Source: Hermatobates lingyangjiaoensis
Lineage: Eukaryota; Arthropoda; Insecta; Hemiptera; Hermatobatidae
NCBI GenBank assembly: GCA_026182355.1
Contig: JAPFBL010000325.1
Span: forward strand, 40,001 to 104,000
Direction of reading: 5' to 3'
Length of the DNA stretch: 64,000 bases
Below the pieces are notes generated by a model. That model made no database searches. It was not told where the DNA came from and worked only from the letters and a program-made list of their open reading frames with translations. Positions 50,560-58,904 of the stretch are shown piece by piece. A program made the translations under genes and the position numbers. Each line of letters starts with the position of its first letter. Position 1 is the stretch's first letter.

Positions 50560-51118
50560 GGAGTCTTTTCCGATTCTGTCTACTTCTACTTCTTCTTCTT
50601 CCATCTTTAATCACCCCCCTTCTATTTCCTACCGTAAACCTGCCAATCTAAAAAGCATTTTCTCTCATATTTCCCCTCAGCCTTCCAATCCTGTTCCTGG
50701 AATGAAACAATGTGGACGCCGTGGCTGTCAAACTTGCCTGATTGTAAATCCTAATCCTTCCTTCGATTCCCCTCTCCACCGTAGTTTCTACCCGGTTCAG
50801 GTCAATTCCTCCTGTACCTCGAGCAACTGTGTTTACCGACTGGATTGCACTCAGTGTGACTCCTTTTACGTTGGCTTAACTTCTAATAAGTTGAGCCTTC
50901 GTATGAATGGTCATAGGGCTTCAGTCGGTCAACGCAGTAACTATCCTGTAGCCATCCATGCGAACTCGCATGGACTCAGTTTCAATGACTGTTTCAGGGT
51001 TCAGATCCTGAAACAGATCCCCGAATCCAACAATAAAGTTACCCTACGAGCTTCAGAGGAGGCATACATATGCTTACTTGATGCTCGCTCTTCCCCCGGA
51101 CTCAACCTCAACCGATAA
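50553..51118 (+). pseudogene. PLE linker and GIY-YIG endonuclease, H3 family
   Basis: From KESFPILST the frame is open for about 188 residues. The RT-proximal part reads PSISYRKPANLKSIFSH and MKQCGRRGCQTC, a Cys cluster typical of the PLE linker. GIY-YIG follows: SSNCVYRLDCTQCDSFYVGL, LSLRMNGHRASVGQRS, HANSHGLSFNDCF, RASEEAYICLL and PGLNLNR at the stop. VY...YVG, CxxC, Arg, His and Glu positions are all present and no stop interrupts, so this domain may still be foldable. RT and ORF start are missing, hence not autonomous. The product would nick target DNA; H3 lies 300 bp 3'. Confidence 0.88.
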
Positions 51119-51119
51119 T

Positions 51120-51240
51120 TTATTTATGATTTATTTATTTATTTATTATTTTTTATTTATTTATTTATTATTTTTTATTTATTTATTTATTATTTTTTAT
51201 TTTACTTTTTATTTATTATTTTTATTAATTTTAATTTGAT
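51120..51240. repeat. (TTTA)n spacer in the H3 PLE
   Basis: Tandem ATTTATTTATTATTTTTT-type units between the stop and the 3' block; the inverted H2 PLE has the same type of spacer. Confidence 0.85.
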
Positions 51241-51420
51241 TTATCTACTTTTTTATAATTTTTTATAGTTATAATTTTTACTCGTTCCTTTTACGTCTTA
51301 ACTTGGCTCTTCATTTCCTTCCCTCCCTTCCCCCGCTTGGTGGTAAGTGGTGGGGTACTGGCTGCGGTTTCCGAGTTCAGTACCGCCCTGTCTTCCTGCG
51401 GGACTCTTCGCTCTTCGCAC

Positions 51421-51457
51421 CTCCTGATGACGACGATTGTCGAAATATCGATGTGAG
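51421..51457 (+). ncRNA. H3 hammerhead-like ribozyme, ORF-linked
   Basis: CTC, CTGATGA, extra C, GAC-GATT-GTC, GAA, ATAT, C, GATG. The loop differs from other H3 copies (GATT), the stem does not. Confidence 0.7.
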
Positions 51458-51627
51458 TTATGTCTGTGTCTTTCTGTGTGTTTCCTTCGTTTTTTATTTT
51501 ATTGTAAAAAAAGTCCGCTGGACCGTTTCTTTTAATTGTTGTATATATATATATATATATAAAGATTTCACATAAACACGTAAAATAACAATCAATGATC
51601 AAACCACAATAAGAAATGGGAAAACAA

Positions 51628-51670
51628 GACTAAGATCTTTCAACCGAAACAAGCGGTCTTCGTCAGAGTC
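51628..51670 (-). ncRNA. H1 hammerhead-like ribozyme
   Basis: Minus strand: GACT, CTGACGA, A, GACCG/CGGTT (loop CTTGTTT), GAA, AGATCT, T, AGTC. Confidence 0.75.
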
Positions 51671-51713
51671 AAAAACCCAACTGAGTTTTTTTTTGACCCA
51701 GCAGTTGGGTTTT

Positions 51714-51756
51714 TGACTCTGACGAAGACCGTTTGTTACGGTTGAAAGATCTTAGT
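51714..51756 (+). ncRNA. H1 hammerhead-like ribozyme
   Basis: Same, loop TTTGTTA. Core and stems perfect. Confidence 0.76.
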
Positions 51757-51785
51757 CTTGTTTTCCCATTTCTTATTGTGGTTTG

Positions 51786-51839
<54 letters not shown>

Positions 51840-51842
<3 letters not shown>

Positions 51843-51965
51843 CACTGATCAAATCGCAAATGAAATGGCCAAAAAGGACTAAGATCTTAGTCTTGTTTTC
51901 CCATTTCATTTGCCGTTTGATCATTGATTGTTATTTCATGTGTTTATGTGAATACTTTTTATCGA
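51840..51965. mobile_element. H1 foldback centred on the cleavage palindrome
   Basis: The arms meet exactly at GGACTAAGATCTTAGTC: the H1 stem III palindrome AGATCT with the cleavage-side T and stem I strand on both sides. CTGACGA and stem II are absent from both arms. The right arm carries a variant tail (TTTGCCGTTTGATCATTG). Confidence 0.78.
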
Positions 51966-52000
51966 TGAATAAATACCATGTGCGATACATACTCCTATAC

Positions 52001-52046
<46 letters not shown>

Positions 52047-52069
52047 TGTTAAATAACGACCCATATTTG

Positions 52070-52200
52070 GCTTGTATCTGTTCCTACACAATTTCCCCAG
52101 TTTCCGGAATTCCTTACTCGTCTCTTCATTAAACCTATAAAGCTTATCACCAATATTGCTAGTCGACATGTTTCGAATGTACCACATTCATCATCAGGAC
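52070..52200 (-). mobile_element. H10 leader and ORF start
   Basis: Minus strand: ribozyme at 52161-52200, then MSTSNIGDKLYRFNEETSKE and FRKLGKLCRN, KYGSLFNN-like end at (TA)n (52050). One frameshift near 52100. It is inverted relative to 52240-52440. Confidence 0.72.
52161..52200 (-). ncRNA. H10 hammerhead-like ribozyme
   Basis: Minus strand: GTC, CTGATGA, T, GAATGT-GGT-ACATTC, GAA, ACATGT, C, GAC. Perfect in all three stems. Confidence 0.78.
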
Positions 52201-52239
52201 ATTAATGAGAATAATAGTAGGATTAACAGTTTATATATG

Positions 52240-52280
52240 TTGTGATGATGAATGTGGTACATTCAAAACATGTCGACAAG
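52240..52280 (+). ncRNA. H10 ribozyme, damaged
   Basis: GTGATGA for CTGATGA (C3 to G, U4 region kept), T, GAATGT-GGT-ACATTC, AAA for GAA, ACATGT, C, GAC. Two core changes; probably dead. Confidence 0.55.
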
Positions 52281-52440
52281 CAATATTGGTGATAAGCTTT
52301 ATAGTTTTAATGAAGAGACGAGGAAGGAATTCCGGAAACTGGAGAAATTGTGTAAGAAACAGATACAAGCCAAATATGGGGAGTTATTTAACAGTATATG
52401 TTTAAATGAAGGACTGCTTCCAACTTTTACAAATATATAA
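52252..52440 (+). pseudogene. PLE ORF-start fragment, H10 family
   Basis: MSTSNIGDKLYSFNEETRKE, FRKLEKLCKKQIQAKYGELF, NSICLNEGLLPTFTN, ending at ACAAATATA. Open throughout. Only about 8 bp of AT separate it from the inverted 3' end of the next H1 copy. Confidence 0.78.
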
Positions 52441-52765
52441 TCAAACCACAAATGAAATCGGAAAACAAGACTAAGATCCTTCAACTGTAACAAGCGGTCT
52501 TCGTCAGAGTCAAAAACCCAACTAAAACACTAGCTGTAGAAAACATCTGGTGAGGGGTTGAGAAGAGTGGGAGGGAAGAGTGGTAATTTAAACGGGTGAA
52601 AGCACAGGAAAGGACTAATGTCCAGAAAGGCATCTTTGGGGAAAAAAATGAGTACAGTAAGAAAGAGTAAAAAACTATCCGCTAGCTGTCAACCCTCTTA
52701 GAAGAGGCTATTGCCCTCGTAACGAAAGTATGAAGTTTGAAGAAAATCTCTCAAATGTAATATAT
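52441..52765 (-). mobile_element. 5'-truncated H1 PLE, 0.3 kb
   Basis: Minus strand: last codons of the GIY-YIG ORF (near 52750-52690, TFVTRAIASS-type), 3' UTR matching 33.6-33.74 kb, ribozyme at 52468-52511 and TTTGTGGTTTGA at 52440. The upstream end meets TATATATAT at 52766. Confidence 0.78.
52468..52511 (-). ncRNA. H1 hammerhead-like ribozyme
   Basis: Minus strand: GACT, CTGACGA, A, GACCG/CAGTT (one change), GAA, GGATCT, T, AGTC. Core intact, palindrome has one change. Confidence 0.65.
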
Positions 52766-53039
52766 ATATGTAATGCAAGTGGCGGATAGGTGAGACGAAA
52801 CCAAGTCATCTAATAAATCAATTCTTCTCCTGTTATGAAGACGTCAGAAATTTGACGCGAGTTATGTCACTTCTATCATTCTGTGTTTCTTTTTAACTAG
52901 ATTTCTCTATACTCTTACGTGTTATCCTCGTGGATGGTCTATGTAAATAGTGGGCTAAGTGTATTTCATAAGACTCGAAACTACATAAAACAAAACTACT
53001 ATTTCTATAATATTACTATATGATTACTATGGCAAATTA

Positions 53040-53640
53040 CTATAGCAAAGCAATTACTATGAAAAGTAATCATAGTAAGTGCATTTATATTTTACATATG
53101 TATGTAAAATAGTGACATTACACTATTCATAAAACTATAAAACATACAGGACAGATAAACCATGTATATAAGCAATTGGTGCAAAAAATATTAATCATAG
53201 TACGTTCTGCTCTTCTATGTATGTATGTAAATTGTGGGCTAACTATAGTTCATAAAACTAAAACCAACACTGGACAAAACTACCATGTATATAAGCAATT
53301 GGTGCAAAAATTTTAATCATAGTACGTTCTGCTCTTCTATGTATGTATGTAAATAGTGGATTAACTATAGTTCATAAAACTAAAAACGACGCTGGACAAA
53401 ACTACCATCTATATAAACAATTGGTGCAAAAAATATTAATCATACTACGTTCTGATCTTCTATGTGTGTATGTACATAAAGGGATAACTACAGTTCATAA
53501 AACTAAAAACTACACTGAACAAAACTACCATGTATATAAGCAATTGGTGCAAAAATTTTAATCATAGTACGTTCTGCTCTTCTATGTATGTATGTATTTT
53601 GTGGGCTAAATATAGTTCATAAAACTATAGTTCATAAAAT
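53040..53640. repeat. 122-123-bp tandem repeat, about 4.5 copies
   Basis: The marker CATGTATATAAGCAATTGG starts at 53161, 53284, 53406 (CATCT variant) and 53529. Because 123 is a multiple of three, the ORF at 53343-53561 shows a false internal protein repeat (YKQLVQK). No known family. Confidence 0.85.
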
Positions 53641-53647
53641 CATATTT

Positions 53648-53740
53648 TATAAATTTGAGATTATATTTTATTATCTGACTTTCTCAGATTTATTCACCTC
53701 CAACGTAAATAAATCGTAGCCCAGTTTTATAAAATAACAC
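53648..53740. repeat. Single 95-bp-type unit
   Basis: One unit like the array at 54.2 kb (GACTTTCTCAGATTTATTC, AACGTAAATAAATCG, AGCCCAGTTTTATAAAATA), still close to the SINE sequence. Confidence 0.7.
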
Positions 53741-54199
53741 AAAGGACAAAAATACCATCTATATAAGCAATTCTTGGATAACCTGTTTAATTTAAATATA
53801 TTAGGTTTTTAAATTTAATATTTGTTAAAAATAGAAATTAAAAATCTTAGATTACATATATTACCTCTAGGAATATTTCGAGCATAGGAGAAAAGCAGTG
53901 ATAAGAGAAGAAAGTTGAGCAGCATGTTACGGTGTAGACGTAACGGACGCGAGAAGAGCAGCACAACACACACCCTTGAGTTATCCGGTAGACTGCAGTC
54001 AAACAGTACCCCCACCCCCTTCCAAGGCGGCCCTTAACGTCTTCCCCCTCCTCCCCCGAACCAACTTAATACTGTAGGCCTAATCAATTTAAATATCTGT
54101 CAATATAACCAGTATATCGGACCATTCAACATTTATATGTTATTTTATTTTGTTAATAATATTTTTTTATAAAATATAAAAAATCTTTTATATTTTTAT

Positions 54200-55150
54200 A
54201 AAATCATATTTTATAAATTTCAGATTATATTTTATTATGTGACTTTCTCAGATATATTCATCTTCCAAGTAAATAAATCAAAGCCCAGTTTTATGAAATA
54301 ATATTATATAAATTTCAGATTACATTTTATTATCTGACTTTCTCATATATATGCACCTTCCACGTAAATAAATTGAAGCCTAGTTTTATAAAATAATATT
54401 TTTTAAATTTCAGATTATATTTTCTTATCTGACTTTCTCATATATATGCACCTTCCACGTAAATAAATTGAAGCCTAGTTTTATAAAATAATATTTTATA
54501 AATTTCAGATTATATTTTCTTATCTGACTTTCTCATATATATGCACCTTCCACGTAAATAAATTGAAGCCCAGTTATATAAAATAATATTATATAAATTT
54601 CAGATTATATTTTATTATCTGACTTTCTCATATATATGCACCTTCCACGTAAATAAATTGAAGCCTAGTTTTATAAAATAATATTTTATAAATTTCAGAT
54701 TATATTTTCTTATCTGACTTTCTCATATATATGCACCTTCCACGTAAATAAATTGAAGCCTAGTTTTATAAAATAATATTTTATAAATTTCAGATTATAT
54801 TTTCTTATCTGACTTTCTCATATATATGCACCTTCCACGTAAATAAATTGAAGCCCAGTTTTATAAAATAATATTATATAAATTTCAGATTATATTTTAT
54901 TATCTGACTTTCTCATATATATGCACCTTCCACGTAAATAAATTGAAGCCTAGTTTTATAAAATAATATTTTATAAATTTCAGATTATATTTTCTTATCT
55001 GACTTTCTCATATATATGCACCTTCCACGTAAATAAATTGAAGCCTAGTTTTATAAAATAATATTTTATAAATTTCAGATTATATTTTATTATCTGACTT
55101 TCTCAGATTTATTCACACCCAACGTAAATAAATCAAGGGCCAGAGTGGGT
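54200..55150. repeat. 95-bp minisatellite derived from a SINE, with trimer order
   Basis: GACTTTCTCA starts at 54241, 54336, 54431, 54526, 54621, 54716, 54811, 54906, 55001 and 55096, exactly every 95 bp. Each unit contains a SINE piece (CACCTTCCACGTAAATAAAT) fused to ATAATATTTTATAAATTTC. Units with ATTATATA/TTTATTATCT recur every third copy, a 285-bp higher-order unit. The array's last unit runs into a SINE head (GGTATTGAACTCC), so it arose by tandem amplification across the SINE. Confidence 0.9.
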
Positions 55151-55407
55151 ATTGAACTCCAGACTCCAGATGCAGTGAACTAATCTGGCCCTCAGTGAAA
55201 TAAAAATATCGACAGTATAATGAGATACAATTAAAAAGAGGCGAAAATTTTGTAAGTTTTTGCTGGTTCAATAAAAACTGTAAAATCAAACTTTTCATTT
55301 TTCAAATTCTTATACTAGACCGGGAATCACAAGAAAAAAGACATCAGCAATAAGCACATTTCAGTTCTCACAACATTAAACAAGTAAATACTACAGAATA
55401 CACAGAG

Positions 55408-55872
55408 GCGTAGTAGCAACCAGTTTTGTCGCCCGGGGTGGTCCAAAAGTTTGCGCCCCCCCCCCCCTCCCACTCAAGTAAACCTAAACCTTCGAAATTC
55501 CAAAAAGTTCTCAAAATATTTATTTTCATAAAATTAAAATCAACGATTTAATTTTAGACGACACCTTCATCTTATTACAGTACTCGTATACATATACAGT
55601 GATGATCATAAGAAAACCAAAGATATCCAAACAAAATTGTATAGTACAAATCATAAAAAAATGGTTAACTTAATTGGCAACGCAAACAAATGTAATAAAC
55701 TTCCAGCCACTTTAAAAAAAAAATAGTTTTGACAAATTTAAAATACATTTATTTTTAACTTTGTAAATAGTACAATTGAAAAATCCGTCTAAAAACAATA
55801 TTGCACACATGAAATATAAAAACAATTATGACCTTAAAAACTCATTTTGGTATAAAATTCCAGATTTTTTTT
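55408..55872. mobile_element. DNA-transposon remnant, copy 2
   Basis: Starts CAGAGGCGTAGTAGCAACC, with GCCCGGGGTGGTCC and a C run, and ends near GGTATAAAATTCCAG. It aligns in reverse with 770-1216. CAG...CTG ends fit hAT-like elements, but no target duplication is clear. No transposase. Confidence 0.6.
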
Positions 55873-55929
55873 TAGTTTTTTAATTTAACTTTTTTTATTT
55901 TCTATTTTTACCCTCTTAAAATACAGCCC

Positions 55930-56407
55930 CCTGGCACGAGCACGAATAGCGAATGAATAACGAAAAAATGAGGAAATGCAAAATGAAGAAACCAAAAAAT
56001 GAATTAACAAAAAATTAAGAAATTGAAAAAAATAACAGAAAATGAAAACAAAGGAGAATGAATAATGAAGAAACGGAAAAACGAAGGAATGGAAAAGAAT
56101 GAAAATAAAATAAAGTTTGGAAAAATCAAAAAATAACAAGACTTGATATGTAAAATAAATAATGGCAGTAAAAGATCAAGATAATTAGATGTTTTGTTGT
56201 TTGTTTTCCAATTATCACATTTATAGGCTTTTACCTTTTAGTAGTTCTTCCAAGGGGAGCAGAAACGTTTAACTGGATCTTCCAGGGCGACGTTGTCAGG
56301 TTCTTTTCATGTCCAACATGCAGAAATCTAGGCTAGAATGAGAATCGAACCCAGGATCTAGTAGTCCATGAGACAAGCACGCAAGCCACTGACCTACCCT
56401 AGCCCCT
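55930..56407. repeat. A-rich block plus SINE, copy 1
   Basis: A degenerate GAAGAAACGAAAAA-type minisatellite followed by AATAAGACTTGATATG, ATCAAGATAATTAGATG and a SINE head on the minus strand (reverse B box GAATCGAACCCAGG near 56345). The same order is at 60660-61382, so the SINE carries a shared 5' or 3' neighbour. Confidence 0.7.
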
Positions 56408-56505
56408 ATAATCAATATAAATAGAAGTTAAGATAATTAACAAAAAAAAATCTAAATATTCTTTTAATGTGCAAGATAGAAGAATAAAGGTAATGTTTAT
56501 ATATA

Positions 56506-57380
56506 GGGCTTTTCTATCTTTTAAGTCGCTGTTGCAATCAATAAGGACAGTGTTGCACTTGATTACGACGTTTCTCATTTGATTACAAATGCAACACTGA
56601 CTTTATCAAATGACTAACGACGTCATCAAATGCAACACTGACTTTATTAAATGACTAACGACGTAATCAAATGCAACACTGACTTTATCAAATGACTAAC
56701 GACGTAATGAAATGTAACACTGACGCTATCAAATGACTAACGACGTCATCAAATGCAACACTGACTTTATCAAATGACTAACGACGTAATGAAATGTAAC
56801 ACTGACGCTATCAAATGACTAATGACGTAATGAAATGTAACACTGACTTTATCAAATGACTAACGACGTAATCAAATGCAACACTGACTTTATCAAATGA
56901 CTAACGACGTAATCAAATACAACACTGACGCCATCAAATGACTAACGACGTAATCAAATGCAACACTGACGCTATCAAATAACTAACGACGTAATGAACT
57001 GTAACACTGACGCTATCAAATAACTAACGACGTCATCAAATGCAACACTGACTTTATCAAATTACTAACGACGTAATGAAATGTAACACTAACGCTATCA
57101 AATGACTAATGACGTAATGAAATGTAACACTGACTTCATCAAATGACTAACGACGTAATCAAATGCAACACTGACTTTATCAAATGACTAACGACGTAAT
57201 CAAATGCAACACTGACTTTATCATATGACTAACGACGTAATCAAATGCAACACTGACTTTATCAAATGACTAATGACGTAATGAAATGTAACACTGACGC
57301 TATCAAATAACTAACGACGTAATCAAATGCAATACTGACGTTATCGATTGCAAAACCGACTTTAATAGATCAAAAAATCC
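56506..57380. mobile_element. Foldback DNA element with a 41-bp internal array
   Basis: TATATATA flanks both sides (56498-56505, 57381-57388). The ends GGGCTTTTCTATC... and (reverse) GGATTTTTTGATC... are inverted repeats that include AGTCG and TTGCAATC and continue into array sequence in opposite orientation. Inside are about 18 copies of a 41-bp unit (AATGACTAACGACGTAATCA plus AATGCAACACTGACTTTATC). Each 41-mer is itself a diverged dimer of about 20 bp. GACGTCATC occurs in several units. An 8-bp duplication and GG ends would suit a Merlin-like element; this is only a guess. Confidence 0.75.
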
Positions 57381-58261
57381 TATATATAGGTAACAAAAAA
57401 TAAAAATAAATATAAAGTCAAGAAAAAATGATATTTTACATAAAATATTATAAATAAAAAAAAAGTTGTTAATAAATATATACAAACGGTTTAAGAGTAA
57501 AATTTGTCAGAGTGTGGGCTTATAACCACCCTTGTCATCTCTGAATGCTTGGTATACCGAAGGAAAGACTGAAAAGAGTGTGTGTGTGACTGGGACAGAG
57601 ATAGTTTGAAAATTACTGGGAGCTTTCGCATCTCAATGACTTGTTCTTTTCTTATTATAATCAAAATATATAGATTATAACAAAATCAATGTCGAAATTA
57701 TGATGGATTTACACACAGTTTTAAAATTATTTCAATCTATTTTTTACCTTTTCTTTTCTACGATATCACTATATGTTTTGCAGTATAGCTAAAAAGTTCG
57801 TGACTACGATATAAATGTTACAATGTTTTACTAAAACATATAAATTTTACAAGCAAATTGCTTGGAAAATGAGAAAGTTAGTTTATTGCACATTATGTTA
57901 AGATAGAAATTTCTTTGCTCCACCCCCTCCACCCCCCCTCACCCCCAAATAATATAATGCTCGAACAAAATTGAAAATTTGCATATAATTTTACCTTACT
58001 AAAAGGATTTGTAAGGGAAAAAAAGATTTAATAATACTTAAGATATTAAAAAGTTCTATAAAATTGAATATTGCCTTACGTTTTTTCATACTTATCAGAA
58101 CGTTTTAATTTTATGCAAAGCTAAAATTATTTATAAATTAACTATTCATTCAGTTCTTGAAAGATGATTTCAATAAATATTTAAAGTATTATTAAAGTAA
58201 TGTAATTTATTTAAATATATATATATTTGTCAATTTTGGTAACATTCCATCATTAACACAT

Positions 58262-58375
58262 ACATTATTGAAAATGACACTAAACTTAGCTTATACCTGT
58301 TTCTTAACAGTCTTCACAATTTTTCTAAATGACACTCTCGTTATTTCATCCACAGAATAAAATATAGAATATATA
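58262..58375 (-). pseudogene. PLE ORF-start fragment
   Basis: Minus frame: VDEITRVSFRKIVKTVKKQV, a stop, AKFSVIFNN. It matches FRKLEKLNKKQVSAKYGQIFNN with several changes and one stop. It belongs with the relic at 5672-5760. Confidence 0.58.
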
Positions 58376-58505
58376 TTTTTTATATTTTATGCTTTCTTCC
58401 CCTTTATTCTTATTAAAATTTCTTTCTTTCAATCTCGACTCCTTAGTTCTTTTTTTCTTATTTTCCCTTCACGACAGCACTGTCGTCCCTCCGTCAATTA
58501 ACTTC

Positions 58506-58545
58506 TTCTCCTGAGGACGACAACCATAAAGGTCGAAATTTTGAA
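58506..58545 (+). ncRNA. H2 hammerhead-like ribozyme
   Basis: CTTCTC, CTGAGGA, C, GAC-AACCATAAA-GGTC-type stem II (reduced), GAA, ATTT, T, GAAAAG. The palindrome ATAT has become ATTT. H2 tail and (TA)n follow at 58592. Confidence 0.55.
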
Positions 58546-58589
58546 AAGTGCGTCCTATTGTTACGTTTCTTTTGTGTTACAGTTTATTT

Positions 58590-58634
<45 letters not shown>

Positions 58635-58639
58635 CATAT

Positions 58640-58800
58640 ATAAAACTAAAGTTTATCAGGACTCGGTGAGTTCTTCAGATTCAAATTAAACTCTTATTGC
58701 CAACGTTTCGGTTTTTATTTAGCAATGAGAGATTAATTTAAACCTGAAAACTGGCCGAGTCCTGATAAACTTTAGTTTTGTTTCTATTCTACGGTCGATA
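58640..58800. mobile_element. V2 foldback, truncated ribozyme
   Basis: Arms AAAACTAAAGTTTATCAGGA and complement, meeting inside the V2 motif (CAACGTTTCGGTTTTTATTT then AGCAATGAGAG). Only one side retains the GAA-ACGT part. Confidence 0.7.
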
Positions 58801-58904
58801 CTTTTATCAATATTATATATATATATATATATATTATTATTATTGTTATTATTATTTGAGGGTGACTATAACACTGCATCTTAAAAAAAACTATTGTACT
58901 TCCC

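Larger units (their letters stand above)
50553..51542 (+). mobile_element. 5'-truncated H3 PLE, best 3' module
   Basis: Bounded by (TA)n at 50524-50552 and 51543 onward. Order: linker and GIY-YIG to 51118, (TTTA)-rich spacer, CTGCGGGACTCTTCGCTC block, ribozyme, tail to GGACCGTTTCTTTTAATTG. It is a single, non-inverted insertion and shows what a complete 3' end looks like. Confidence 0.87.
51560..51786. mobile_element. H1 PLE foldback pair
   Basis: Arms meet around CAACTGAGTTTTTTTTTGAC / CCAGCAGTTG, again at the common 5' end. The left tail is full (TTTCACATAAACACG), the right ends at GGTTTGAT in (TA)n. Confidence 0.84.

Noticed and set aside
1182..51924. Many ORFs rich in IYIYIY or YIYIYI
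   Set aside because: They are translations of (TA)n tracts joined to flanking repeat sequence. Where real PLE coding is present I annotated only that part.
52829..52862. Further ribozyme in CTCCTGTTATGAAGACGTC
   Set aside because: CTGANGA is disrupted and no stem I or palindrome is left; too decayed to call.
53343..53561. Repeat-containing protein
   Set aside because: The internal protein repeat follows from a 123-bp DNA tandem repeat whose period is divisible by three; neighbouring units contain stops.
56560..57350. CRISPR array
   Set aside because: No unique spacers; the 41-bp units are contiguous near-identical satellite copies in animal DNA.
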